From contig NZ_FNWS01000006.1 in the NCBI RefSeq assembly GCF_900108455.1, positions 30,878 to 94,877 of the forward strand: a stretch of DNA of 64,000 nt, given 5' to 3'. Position 1 is the stretch's first letter. Every line of letters begins with the position of its first letter. The notes under the pieces are model-generated. The model did no database searches. It was not told where the DNA came from and worked only from the letters and a program-made list of their open reading frames with translations. Of this stretch, positions 53,333 through 61,666 are shown in pieces. The position numbers and the translations under genes are program-made. Source of the DNA: Fructobacillus pseudoficulneus. GTDB taxonomy: Bacteria; Bacillota; Bacilli; Lactobacillales; Lactobacillaceae.

Positions 53333-54368
53333 CGTCAATCTCTCCCAACTGTTTCAATAATTTATGCTGTACTTTTGGCAAGGCCAAAGCCGCCTGTTCG
53401 TCCACCGATAACCATGCCTGATTCTCTGCCAAATCCGTTCCAGCTTCAACCGGCATTGCCACCAGCCAGATTTCCCAGCGACGGTGAGAAAAAATGTGGA
53501 CCACTGGTTTAACTGTCAACTGTTCACCCTGCAAGTCTTCAATTGATTGAACCTCTTTCAGCGGAAAGGTCCAAAAACCAGCCAGCAAACCTGTATCCGG
53601 CCGCTTTTCATACAACAACCGGCCCTGACTATCACGAGTCACCTGAGCTTGATAAAGTTGGCGCACGGGCTTCTTTTTCTTAGTCTTAACGGGATACTGG
53701 TCTTCCACCCCATCACGATAGGCCGCATTATACTTTTTTACCGGCGAATGCACCGTATCTGGATTATCCGTCTTCATATAAGTGGTCCCAAGATCCATAA
53801 TTGCCTGGTTAAAATCACCCGGGCGGTCTGGGTCAACAATCGGTTCAATGGCCTGATAAAAGACCTTGCGGCTCTTGGGCTGGGCGATGTCATCATCAAT
53901 CTTCAACAAACGGGAAAAAACCCGAAAGAAGTTCCCATCAATAGCCGGCACGACTTGTCCAAAGGCAATCGAGGCAATCGCTGCCGCCGTGTATGGCCCG
54001 ACTCCGGGCAAGCTTTGCAAGTCATCATAAGATTCCGGCCAGTGCCCCTGCAGGTCGTTCGTTACGTATTTGGCAGCCTTATGCAAGTTACGGGCCCGGG
54101 AATAATAACCCAACCCCTCCCAAAGCTTTAAGACCTGGTCTTCTGGTGCAGCGGCCAGGTCTTGCACGGTGGGCAAAGCGGTCATAAAGCGGTTGAAATA
54201 GTCAATCACCGTCTCGACCCGCGTCTGCTGTAACATCAATTCCGAGACCAAAATGCGGTATGGATCGGTATTTTGCCGCCATGGCAAAGTTGACCGGCCC
54301 TCTTGGTCATACCAAGCAAGCAGATCTTTCCGGAAGGCTTCAATTGTCTTTCGATTCCAATTCTCCAT
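53319..54368 (-). CDS. mutY: Adenine DNA glycosylase MutY lacking Fe-S cluster ligands
   Basis: 349 aa from the ATG at 54368. The helix-hairpin-helix L-P-G-V-G-P-Y-T-A (120-128) and catalytic Glu43 and Asp144 align with Geobacillus MutY numbering; a NUDIX-like 8-oxoG recognition domain follows (about 230-345). It removes A opposite 8-oxoG. The C-x6-C-x2-C-x5-C cluster region is replaced (about 198-220) and the protein has no cysteine at all. The start has no ribosome site; a TGCTATAAT box 7 bases before the ATG implies a leaderless mRNA. The longer frame to 54608 runs through a divergent promoter and another gene and is rejected. Confidence 0.88.
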   Translation of the reverse strand: MENWNRKTIEAFRKDLLAWYDQEGRSTLPWRQNTDPYRILVSELMLQQTRVETVIDYFNRFMTALPTVQDLAAAPEDQVLKLWEGLGYYSRARNLHKAAKYVTNDLQGHWPESYDDLQSLPGVGPYTAAAIASIAFGQVVPAIDGNFFRVFSRLLKIDDDIAQPKSRKVFYQAIEPIVDPDRPGDFNQAIMDLGTTYMKTDNPDTVHSPVKKYNAAYRDGVEDQYPVKTKKKKPVRQLYQAQVTRDSQGRLLYEKRPDTGLLAGFWTFPLKEVQSIEDLQGEQLTVKPVVHIFSHRRWEIWLVAMPVEAGTDLAENQAWLSVDEQAALALPKVQHKLLKQLGEIDDVSK

Positions 54369-54375
54369 AACTAAT

Positions 54376-54384
54376 ATTATAGCA
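54376..54384 (-). promoter_or_regulatory. Extended -10 promoter of mutY
   Basis: TGC-TATAAT on the minus strand, with only 7 bases (ATTAGTT) between TATAAT and the ATG. Transcription would start at or next to the A of ATG. No convincing -35. Confidence 0.6.
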
Positions 54385-54385
54385 C

Positions 54386-54414
54386 TTGAAAACCTCCATC
54401 TAATCAGGTATAAT
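54386..54414 (+). promoter_or_regulatory. Promoter of the 49-aa basic protein gene
   Basis: TTGAAA, 17-base spacer, TATAAT. Its -35 adjoins the divergent mutY -10, so the two polymerases would compete. Confidence 0.8.
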
Positions 54415-54462
54415 TGATTTCTGTACGAAACATTTAATTTATAAATATAAGGAGTTACTATT

Positions 54463-54612
54463 ATGGCAGTCAAGACGCCTTTGAATTCATTCGCGCGTGG
54501 CCGTAAGGTCGGACATGATTCTTCTAAGAAGAAGCGCCAAGCCGCAGTTGCTAAGTTGCAACAATGGGCTAAGGGCAAGGAAAAGGATATTCCTAACACA
54601 AGCACCAAGTAA
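54463..54612 (+). CDS. 49-aa basic protein of unknown function
   Basis: ATG at 54463 with AAGGAG 9 bases upstream, stop TAA at 54610-54612, a near-consensus promoter before and a terminator 1 base after: a complete, probably well expressed small gene. The peptide is rich in Lys/Arg/Ala/Gln (S-S-K-K-K-R-Q-A-A near 20-28), with no membrane segment. It has the look of a nucleic acid- or ribosome-associated protein, but I do not recognise the family. Confidence 0.75.
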   Translation: MAVKTPLNSFARGRKVGHDSSKKKRQAAVAKLQQWAKGKEKDIPNTSTK

Positions 54613-54613
54613 G

Positions 54614-54640
54614 AAAAACTAGCGTGAAGCTAGTTTTTTT
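54614..54640 (+). terminator. Terminator after the 49-aa gene
   Basis: AAAAACTAGC/GCTAGTTTTT around GTGAA, followed by more T. Confidence 0.9.
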
Positions 54641-54736
54641 TTGTAATTTTTAATAAACCGATTAAGGATGCTTGTTTTACAAGCATTTCATGTTTATACT
54701 AAATTATAAGTAATTTTGTTTTTGGAGACCAAATAA

Positions 54737-55405
54737 ATGATTATTTCCGTTGAAAATAAACAACGACGTCGAGCCGTCTTTGCGACTTTACTCTTTATTA
54801 TTTTAGCCGTCCTTGTCGGCACTAACGCATCCTTTCCAAGCCAGATGGATGAATCCGTTCGTTTCTTTATGACGGGCATCCAAACGAACTACGGTGACGC
54901 CGTCATGTCTGCCGCTAACTTCCTTGGTTCTCCGGTGATGTGCTTGATTTATGCTGTCTTGCTTGCGGCCGTCTTGCTGTTAGCCAATTTGAAACTGCCA
55001 GCTATCTGGGTGGTTCTAACCAGCTTTGGTGGTCTCGCCTTCACTCAACTACTAAAAATAATTGTGCACCGCGAACGTCCAATCGGACACCTTTTGACCG
55101 ATACCGGCTACTCTTTCCCTTCTTTGCACGTTGCCTCAATTTGGATTATCATCTTTATCATGTTCATCCTGGTAACCCCAAATATCAACTCAGCCATTAT
55201 TCGAATCTTTATCAAATGGGTCTTGATTACCCTTGCTTTGATGGACATGATGGCTCGGATTTATTTCTCAGCCCACTACATCTCTGATACAATTGCTGCC
55301 TTCTTCCTTGCTTATGCTTGGGTCGTCCTTTGTGCCAGCCTTTATCCGGCCGTTGCCACTTATCTGCAACGCCGCTTCTGGCTCTTCAAGGATCAAGAAG
55401 CATAA
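54737..55405 (+). CDS. PAP2 family phosphatase
   Basis: 222 aa, about six membrane helices. The three PAP2 motifs are present: K-x6-R-P (Lys107, Arg114-Pro115), P-S-L-H (128-131) and A-R-x5-H-x3-D (Arg173, His179, Asp183). The active site faces outside. Likely substrates are undecaprenyl pyrophosphate (lipid carrier recycling, BcrC/PgpB-like) or phosphatidate. The second motif has Leu instead of the common Gly, as in many firmicute members. Monocistronic; GGAGA lies 8 bases before the ATG. Confidence 0.88.
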   Translation: MIISVENKQRRRAVFATLLFIILAVLVGTNASFPSQMDESVRFFMTGIQTNYGDAVMSAANFLGSPVMCLIYAVLLAAVLLLANLKLPAIWVVLTSFGGLAFTQLLKIIVHRERPIGHLLTDTGYSFPSLHVASIWIIIFIMFILVTPNINSAIIRIFIKWVLITLALMDMMARIYFSAHYISDTIAAFFLAYAWVVLCASLYPAVATYLQRRFWLFKDQEA

Positions 55406-55423
55406 TTATTATTTACTTTATAC

Positions 55424-55457
55424 AAAAAGCCCCGATTCGTTTGAATCGAGGCTTTTT
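55424..55457. terminator. Terminator between the PAP2 gene and nrdF
   Basis: AAAAAGCC-x-CGATTC pairs with GAATCG-x-GGCTTTTT around GTTT. A- and T-runs on both sides let it serve both convergent genes. Confidence 0.9.
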
Positions 55458-55468
55458 TAGTATTGCAA

Positions 55469-56440
55469 TTAGTCTTTGTAATCGTCGTCGTCCATCGCTT
55501 CAACTTGACCCAAAAGGTAACCGTTACCAACTCCTGAGAAGAAGTCGTGGTTTGATGTTGAAGTTGAGATTCCGTTCATCACAACTGGGTTAACTTGATC
55601 GGCATTGTCAGGGAACAATGGTTCCTGTCCCAAGTTCATCAAAGCCTTGTTGGCGTTGTAACGCAAGAATGTCATGACATCTTCCGTCCAACCGATTTGG
55701 TCATAGATTTCGTGCGTAAACTTTTCTTCGTTATCGTACAAATCATAGAGCAAGTCGTACATCCAAGTCTTCATTTCTTCTTGCTCAGCTTCGGAAAGCT
55801 TGTTGAAACCAATTTGGAACTTGTAACCAATGTAAGTTCCGTGAACTGATTCATCACGCAAAATCAACTTAATGATTTCGGCAACGTTTAGCATCCGGTT
55901 GTGGCCCAAGTAGTACAAAGGCGTGTAGAAACCAGAGTAGAACAAGAAAGTTTCCAAGAAGACCGAAGCAACCTTCTTTTGCAAAGGTGTTCCGTTTTGG
56001 TAGACATCATTAATCTTGTTAGCCTTGTATTGCAAGAATTCGTCATGGTCGGCCCACTCAAATGTGGCATCGATTTCTGACTTTTCGTTCAACGTTTCAA
56101 AGATTGAAGAATAAGACTTGGCGTGAACAGATTCCATAAACTGGATGTTGTTCAAAACGGCTTCTTCCTTTTGGTTAACTGCATCACGACGCAATGAAGC
56201 CATTCCATCTTGTGATTGCAAAGTATCCAAAGTAGTCAAGCCACCAAAGACAAGGTTGTAAACGCGGCGTTCCGTATCGTTCAAGTCCCCGCGCCAATTC
56301 CGTAAATCGTTTGAAATTGGAATACGTGTATCCAACCAGAACTGTTGGGTCAACTTTTCCCAAGTTGCCTTATCCAAGGCATCTTCGATGTCATTCCAAT
56401 TAATTGCTGTATATGATCCGTTATTAACGTGTTCGACCAT
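55469..56440 (-). CDS. nrdF: Class Ib ribonucleotide reductase, beta subunit
   Basis: 323 aa. Metal ligands Asp72, Glu103 and His106 and the radical Tyr110 (in H-A-K-S-Y-S-S-I-F) align with E. coli NrdF D67/E98/H101/Y105. The C-terminal acidic tail binds NrdE. In vivo the class Ib cofactor is usually a dimanganese-tyrosyl radical built with NrdI. It starts 1 base after nrdI ends, so the two are coupled. Confidence 0.95.
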   Translation of the reverse strand: MVEHVNNGSYTAINWNDIEDALDKATWEKLTQQFWLDTRIPISNDLRNWRGDLNDTERRVYNLVFGGLTTLDTLQSQDGMASLRRDAVNQKEEAVLNNIQFMESVHAKSYSSIFETLNEKSEIDATFEWADHDEFLQYKANKINDVYQNGTPLQKKVASVFLETFLFYSGFYTPLYYLGHNRMLNVAEIIKLILRDESVHGTYIGYKFQIGFNKLSEAEQEEMKTWMYDLLYDLYDNEEKFTHEIYDQIGWTEDVMTFLRYNANKALMNLGQEPLFPDNADQVNPVVMNGISTSTSNHDFFSGVGNGYLLGQVEAMDDDDYKD

Positions 56441-56441
56441 C

Positions 56442-56882
56442 TTATTCTCCTAATGTTTCCTTGATTCGTTGATAAATCTTTTCTGCGTCATAGACACTAC
56501 CACGCAATTCATAGTCACCAATCACTGGCACAGAATACTTTTGCGCATAGCGTTTTGCGGTCAAAATATACTGATCGTTAAAGTTTCGGTTACCCGAACC
56601 AACGACCCCTTTTATTAGTTTATCATTATCTGCAAAATCAATATAGTCTGCCAGAGCATTTGTAAAGATCTCGACTACTTGCAGACCGGTTCCCGTACCA
56701 CCCGTCAAATAGGTTGGTACCACCGCGACAAATGGCTTGGTTTCAGCAGCATAATCGGTTTCCTCGCCGACCACTTGTGCATCAACCGTATCCCCGTTTT
56801 CCTCAGCCACCGCCGTCAACTTTTTAATAAATGACGTGGTATTTCCCTCAATACTTGCGTATAAGAGCCGGTATGTCGCCAT
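56442..56882 (-). CDS. nrdI: NrdI flavodoxin
   Basis: 146 aa. The flavodoxin-like NrdI pattern is seen in Y-A-S-I-E-G-N-T near 8-15 (FMN phosphate loop), V-V-P-T-Y-L-T-G-G near 54 and G-V-V-G-S-G-N-R-N-F near 92. It supplies the oxidant that activates the Mn2 centre of NrdF. Here it is upstream of nrdF but separated from nrdE by 271 bases containing its own promoter, so nrdIF forms a sub-operon. Confidence 0.93.
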   Translation of the reverse strand: MATYRLLYASIEGNTTSFIKKLTAVAEENGDTVDAQVVGEETDYAAETKPFVAVVPTYLTGGTGTGLQVVEIFTNALADYIDFADNDKLIKGVVGSGNRNFNDQYILTAKRYAQKYSVPVIGDYELRGSVYDAEKIYQRIKETLGE

Positions 56883-56966
56883 ATGAACCGTCCTTTCTAG
56901 ACAAAGTCACCGATTAACTGCTTCAACATTCTAACTTTATGAAACAACCATCGGTCACTGGATATT

Positions 56967-56995
56967 AATTTATCAGGTTGGTTAACAGGCGTCAA
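56967..56995 (-). promoter_or_regulatory. Putative nrdIF promoter
   Basis: TTGACG, 17 bases, TAAATT on the minus strand, about 85 bases before the nrdI start. The rest of the 271-base nrdE-nrdI gap has no terminator that I recognise, so some read-through from nrdHE is also likely. Confidence 0.6.
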
Positions 56996-57153
56996 CCACT
57001 CGATTATGTACAGCCAAGGCTTACTTGGCTATTTGTGAAAATTAAAACTAACCATTAAAACGATTTGAACTATATTTCACAATATTTTTATTTTGATAAA
57101 AATTTTCAAAAAATCAATTGTGACCGGCCGCAATTAGAATCCTTTTCAACTAA

Positions 57154-59325
57154 TTAAATTGAGCAAGACTCACATTCGTTAATACCAGCTTCTTGATTAT
57201 CATCAGTATATGTTCGAACGTAGTAAAGTGACTTAATTCCCTGCTTGAAGGCGTAGTTACGCAACTTTGACAAATCACGTGTCGTCATCTTCTCAGTTCG
57301 GCCATTCTTCCAATCATACAAACCATCAGGAATCGTTGACCGCATAAAGAATGTCAATGACATTCCTTGATCAACGTGTGGCTGAGCCGCAGCATAAATG
57401 TCGATGACCTTCTTCATATTGGTATCATAAGCAGATACATAATATGGCAAAGTTTCATTTGAAAGGCCTGGTGCTGGATAATAGACCTTACCAATCATTC
57501 CTTCTTGTCGTTCTTCAATCTTGTTGACGATTGGCAACAATGAAGCCGTCGTATTATTGACGTATGAAATTGAACCAGTTGGGGCAACCGCATGACGGTA
57601 AGCGTTGTACAAGCCATTCTTCATGACTTGTTCGCGTAATTCCTTCCAGTCGTCCATGGTTGGTACTGGTAAGTTAGCAAAGAGCTCCTGAACCTTGGCC
57701 GTTGTTGGACCCCAGTCCTGGTTTACGTACTTGTCAAAGTATGAACCGTCAGCATAGGCTGATTTATCAAAGTCCTTGAACGTTTCATGACGGTCCATTG
57801 CAATGTGCATTGAGGCCTTCAATGAGTAATAGTTCAACGTCATGAAGAAGACCTTGGTGAAGTCTAGTGACTCTTCATCACCATACATCATCTTGTTTTG
57901 AGCAAAGAAGGCTGCCAAGCCCATTGCTCCCAAACCAACGGCGTGGTTGTTTTGGTTTCCGTTTTGTACGGATGGCACCATGTTCAAGTCAGATTGTTCT
58001 GAAACAAATGATAATGCCCGAATCATGGCTTCAACGGAAGCACCGAAGTCTTCAGTCTTCATCATGTTAACAATGTTGATCGATCCCAAGTTACATGAGA
58101 TATCTTCACCCAACGTTGTATAGTTTTGTTCATTATTGATATCAGATGGCGTTTGCACCTGCAAAATTTCTGAACAAAGGTTAGAAGAAACAACCTTACC
58201 GGCTACCGGATTGGCCCGGTTAACCGTATCGATGTTAATGATGTATGGGTAACCAGATTCTTGCTGCAACTTTGAAATTTCTTCTTCAACCGTTCGTGCA
58301 GAAACAATCTTCTTGGTGATCTTGTCGTTTTTCAACATGTTGTCATACTCTGCAGTAATATCAACATAGTTAAATGGCATACCGAATTCACGTTCAACAT
58401 CGACTGGTGAGAACAAGGCCATTTCTTGACCCTTTTCAATCAAGTCGTAGTACTTATCAGGCACAATCAAGCCCAGTGATAGGGTCTTAACTCGAACCTT
58501 TTCATCGGCGTTTTCCTTCTTGGTTGCCAAGAACGTCAACAAATCTGGGTGGAAGATGTTCAAATAAACAACACCGGCTCCCTGACGGGCACCAACTTGT
58601 GATGAGAAAGTGAAAGAGTCTTCCAACAACTTCATGACTGGGACGATTCCACCAGCTGAGTTATCAATCCCCATAACTGGGGCACCGGCTTCACGCAAAT
58701 TGGAAAGGTTAATTCCAACCCCTCCACCAATCTTTGATAATTGCAAAGCGGAGTTGATTGTCCGTCCAATTGAGTTCATATCATCGCTTGATTGCAAGAC
58801 GAAACATGACACCAATTCACCACGACGAGCACGGCCAGCATTCAAGAATGATGGTGTGGCTGGTTGGTAACGTTGGTGAATCATTTCATTGGCCAAAGAC
58901 ATGGCCAAATCTTCGTCACCATTCGCATAGAACAAGGCGTTCAAGGCTACTCGATCCAAATATGATTCAACGTAATAAGCCTTATCGTTAGTCTTTTGTG
59001 CATATTGGTTGTAGAACTTAAAGGCCGCCATAAATGATTGGAATTGGAAGTTTTGAGCTTCCAAGAAATCATAAAGCTTGTTAATGAAGGCCATGTCATA
59101 CTTAGCCACCAAGTCTTTGTCCAAGAAGTCATGCTCAATCAACCAGTTATAATGCTCTTCAATTGAAGCAAAACGCTTTAAGTTAGGCTCAACGTTTTCC
59201 TTCATAAAAGCAGCCAAAGCTTCCTGATCCTTTTGCAATTGGATCTGATTATCCTTTGGAATGTTGATTTCATTATTTAAATCAAAATACGTAACCTTTG
59301 TCAGGTCTAAGTCTAATAGTGACAT
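57154..59325 (-). CDS. nrdE: Class Ib ribonucleotide reductase, alpha subunit
   Basis: 723 aa, full length. Redox and catalytic residues are visible: Cys174 (L-V-S-C-F), the N-L-C-S-E site (Asn382, Cys384, Glu386) and Cys411 (I-S-C-N-L-G-S); the C-terminal tail carries Cys718 and Cys721 for re-reduction by NrdH. It reduces ribonucleoside diphosphates to deoxy forms. The short N-terminus lacks a full ATP cone, as in all class Ib enzymes. It follows nrdH by 108 bases. Confidence 0.95.
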   Translation of the reverse strand: MSLLDLDLTKVTYFDLNNEINIPKDNQIQLQKDQEALAAFMKENVEPNLKRFASIEEHYNWLIEHDFLDKDLVAKYDMAFINKLYDFLEAQNFQFQSFMAAFKFYNQYAQKTNDKAYYVESYLDRVALNALFYANGDEDLAMSLANEMIHQRYQPATPSFLNAGRARRGELVSCFVLQSSDDMNSIGRTINSALQLSKIGGGVGINLSNLREAGAPVMGIDNSAGGIVPVMKLLEDSFTFSSQVGARQGAGVVYLNIFHPDLLTFLATKKENADEKVRVKTLSLGLIVPDKYYDLIEKGQEMALFSPVDVEREFGMPFNYVDITAEYDNMLKNDKITKKIVSARTVEEEISKLQQESGYPYIINIDTVNRANPVAGKVVSSNLCSEILQVQTPSDINNEQNYTTLGEDISCNLGSINIVNMMKTEDFGASVEAMIRALSFVSEQSDLNMVPSVQNGNQNNHAVGLGAMGLAAFFAQNKMMYGDEESLDFTKVFFMTLNYYSLKASMHIAMDRHETFKDFDKSAYADGSYFDKYVNQDWGPTTAKVQELFANLPVPTMDDWKELREQVMKNGLYNAYRHAVAPTGSISYVNNTTASLLPIVNKIEERQEGMIGKVYYPAPGLSNETLPYYVSAYDTNMKKVIDIYAAAQPHVDQGMSLTFFMRSTIPDGLYDWKNGRTEKMTTRDLSKLRNYAFKQGIKSLYYVRTYTDDNQEAGINECESCSI

Positions 59326-59433
59326 ACACTTCTTCTCCCAGCTTTTTAATTACAAATTAATCGTCAGTAGATAATATAAAAGTCCGCATAGACTAATCAC
59401 AGCCTATCCGGACTTTAGCGACACTAAAAAAAC

Positions 59434-59664
59434 TTATGCTGTCAAAGACTTCAAGGCCGCTGGTTGGAAACCAGAAAATGCTTCTTGTCCGGCAATTTGA
59501 ACGACTGGTGTCTGCTTAAAACCAGCTTCCTTCAATTGAGCAAGATATTCTGGTTGTTCTTCGATGTTGATTTCTTCGTAACCGATACCAATTCCATCGA
59601 GATAACGCTTCGTCATCTTGCATTGTACACAATTATTTTTAGTAAAGACCGTTACTTGAGCCAT
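59434..59664 (-). CDS. nrdH: NrdH glutaredoxin-like redoxin
   Basis: 76 aa. Active-site C-V-Q-C at 12-15 and the NrdH pattern T-P-V-V, G-F-Q-P-A near the end. It passes electrons from thioredoxin reductase to NrdE. First gene of the nrdHE(IF) cluster, whose promoter region carries NrdR-like repeats. Confidence 0.93.
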   Translation of the reverse strand: MAQVTVFTKNNCVQCKMTKRYLDGIGIGYEEINIEEQPEYLAQLKEAGFKQTPVVQIAGQEAFSGFQPAALKSLTA

Positions 59665-59752
59665 ATTTAACGTCCCCTTTTCTATCTAGATTTTCTACAT
59701 TCCCCTGCTACAACTGCTTTGAAATTTGCAGCGAACATTCGAGCTAATTACT

Positions 59753-59780
59753 AGTTTAGCCGATTTTTTTTAGAGTTCAA
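59753..59780 (-). promoter_or_regulatory. Putative nrdHE promoter
   Basis: TTGAAC, 16 bases, TAAACT on the minus strand, about 90 bases before nrdH. Two related AT-rich sites just upstream (GCACAAACATTTGTTC near 59796-59811 and TCACAAATGTTTCA near 59859-59872, plus-strand reading) resemble NrdR boxes (ACACAATATATTGTGT) loosely and lie about six helical turns apart. Confidence 0.45.
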
Positions 59781-59811
59781 GGTCTAAAATTGTCTGCACA
59801 AACATTTGTTC

Positions 59812-60023
59812 GCCTAAACGCCTTTATGGCGCGGTTTTACAAAAACAAATTTTTTAATTCACAAATGTTTCATTTTTTACTAAAGGTTGTTTTGAGGCCT
59901 TTTTACCCATTTTTCTCATAATTTTTAGACGGTCTAATCGCATTTGTCGAACATACGAAAAGAATTTCTTTGTGAAAAAAACTGACGTACTTTTTTTAGA
60001 TTCATTATTAAACTTGTAAATCC
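59812..60023. other. AT-rich divergent intergenic region between nrdH and the CBS protein
   Basis: No gene is visible. It contains the second NrdR-like site, a short GC hairpin (GCGCCATAAAGGCG on the minus strand, near 59818-59831) and many A/T tracts that could be UP elements for both divergent promoters. Confidence 0.5.
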
Positions 60024-60052
60024 TGCGTTGTTTCGTAAAAATTTGTTATAAT
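60024..60052 (+). promoter_or_regulatory. Extended -10 promoter of the CNNM/CBS gene
   Basis: TGTTATAAT (TATAAT at 60047-60052) with a poor -35 (TGCGTT). The ATG-equivalent GTG start is 34 bases downstream. Confidence 0.6.
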
Positions 60053-60085
60053 AGAAATAATAACTATTAAAGTGAGGTAATAACT

Positions 60086-61525
60086 GTGGATTCTGGTCCC
60101 TCGTTCTTATTAAATGCGTTCGTCATCATTTTTGTTTTATTGCTGGCGGTCCTATTTACATTAACGGAATATTCTCTTGTTAAGGTTCGCTTGTCAGCCC
60201 TTGAGGCGCTGCAAGAAGACCGGGAGAAGCCATCAAAAAACATTGCCCATGCCATCCACATGGTCTCCCATCTGACAGAGTTTCTTTCAACTGCCCAGGT
60301 GGGAATCACCTTAACATCGCTGATTTTAGGTTGGATTGGTGAAGAAACAGTTGCGGATTTGATTCTAGCAACTAATATTTTACCTGCTGACTTAGCAAAG
60401 CCAGTTGCTTCGGTCGCGGCCATTGTCATCTTTACGATTGTCCATGCCGTCTTTACCGACTTGGTGCCAAAAAACATTGCTATCCAAGAACCAATCAAGG
60501 TTCTACTTTTGATTGTGCGGCCGGTACGTTTCTTCCACATCGTCTTGTTCCCATTCATTTGGATTTTGGATCACCTATCAAACTGGTTGACTCGTTTGAT
60601 TGGCTTCCAGGTTACCAACGATGATGACATTTATTCTCAAACAGAAATTTTGTCCTTATCAAAGAGTGCCGCTGAAGCTGGTGAGCTTGATACCGAAGAT
60701 TTGACCTTCATGCAACGAGCCTTTGAAATGAATGATAAGGTCGCTGTTGATGTCATGATTGATCGAACATCAATGGACGTCATCGATGTGCACGATTCAA
60801 TTTCAAAGGGCTTGGACGAATATTTGCAAAAGCGTCATTCCCGTTTCCCTGTCGTTGCCGACAACGATAAGGATAAGGTCTTAGGTTATGTCTTTAACTA
60901 CGACCTTGTCCGTCAAAACCGGATTTCTGGTCAAGAACCTGTAGCTCGGATTATGCGTGATATTCCTGCCGTTCCTGAAAACATGGACCTCCATGACGTT
61001 ATGGACGAAATGATTATTAAGCGTTCCCCAATTGCGGTGGTTGTTGACGAATATGGTGGTACCGCCGGAATCATCACCGACAAAGATATTTATGAGGAAC
61101 TTTTCGGTTCCGTCCGTGATGAAATCGATGACGAATCTGATGAGTACATCGAAAAGCTTGGTAACCACCGCTATAAGGTTTCTGGAAAGACAACCTTGTA
61201 TGACTTCCAGCGTTACTTCCAAACTAACGTGAAGGAATTGGACGAAGACGAGGCCGTCACTTTGACCGGTTACGTCTTGAAGCGTGATCCTGACTTCCGT
61301 ACTGGTGATTCCTTGCGAATTGCCAATTATCAAATTACGGCACTGGATTACGAAAATGCCTTTATTCCTGAATTCGCCGTTAAGGAACTTGAGCCTGAAC
61401 CCGAAGCAGATGGTGCTGAGGAAGGTGAACAAGGTAACGAAGGTCAAAGTAAGGATGCTATGTCCGATAAGGATCGTGAACGGTTGAAGTTCCAACTATC
61501 CGAAAAAGAAAAGCACCACGATTAA
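60086..61525 (+). CDS. CNNM/DUF21-CBS-CorC_HlyC membrane protein
   Basis: 479 aa, GTG start with GAGG 8 bases upstream. An N-terminal DUF21/CNNM domain with about four helices (1-190), a CBS pair (about 210-335, with H-S-R-F-P-V and V-V-V-D-E-Y-G-G-T-A-G) and a CorC_HlyC domain (about 350-430) are followed by a Glu/Lys-rich acidic tail (435-479). Relatives (MpfA, YhdP, CNNM) export Mg2+ or influence Co2+ efflux; the old hemolysin label is misleading. Divergent from nrdHE and monocistronic. Confidence 0.88.
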   Translation: MDSGPSFLLNAFVIIFVLLLAVLFTLTEYSLVKVRLSALEALQEDREKPSKNIAHAIHMVSHLTEFLSTAQVGITLTSLILGWIGEETVADLILATNILPADLAKPVASVAAIVIFTIVHAVFTDLVPKNIAIQEPIKVLLLIVRPVRFFHIVLFPFIWILDHLSNWLTRLIGFQVTNDDDIYSQTEILSLSKSAAEAGELDTEDLTFMQRAFEMNDKVAVDVMIDRTSMDVIDVHDSISKGLDEYLQKRHSRFPVVADNDKDKVLGYVFNYDLVRQNRISGQEPVARIMRDIPAVPENMDLHDVMDEMIIKRSPIAVVVDEYGGTAGIITDKDIYEELFGSVRDEIDDESDEYIEKLGNHRYKVSGKTTLYDFQRYFQTNVKELDEDEAVTLTGYVLKRDPDFRTGDSLRIANYQITALDYENAFIPEFAVKELEPEPEADGAEEGEQGNEGQSKDAMSDKDRERLKFQLSEKEKHHD

Positions 61526-61536
61526 TCAGTTCGTGA

Positions 61537-61564
61537 AAGCCACTTCGAAAAGGAGTGGTTTTTT
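61537..61564 (+). terminator. Terminator after the CNNM/CBS gene
   Basis: AAGCCACTTC/GGAGTGGTTT stem (with wobble pairs) and loop GAAAA, followed by TTTTC. Confidence 0.75.
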
Positions 61565-61666
61565 CTTTGGCCAAATTACTGAAAAGCAGGGCAGAATCAT
61601 TTAGCCCTTGGCCTTTTCGTGGTACACTTAAAGTAATTAAATGACTTTGAAGGAGACCCACATTTC

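Noticed and set aside
53319..54608. Longer mutY reading frame with 80 extra N-terminal codons
   Set aside because: The extension crosses a divergent promoter and the opposite-strand 49-aa gene; the family N-terminus begins at the ATG at 54368.
57101..57115. AATTTTCAAAAAATC, resembling a CodY box
   Set aside because: Two mismatches in an AT-rich region between nrdE and nrdI; chance occurrence is likely.
60067..60558. 163-codon antisense frame over the start of the CNNM/CBS gene
   Set aside because: Shadow of the hydrophobic coding region, with no expression signals.
60881..61495. 204-codon frame antisense to the CNNM/CBS gene
   Set aside because: The sense strand has a full domain set and matching codon use; the antisense frame has no ribosome site or recognisable motif.
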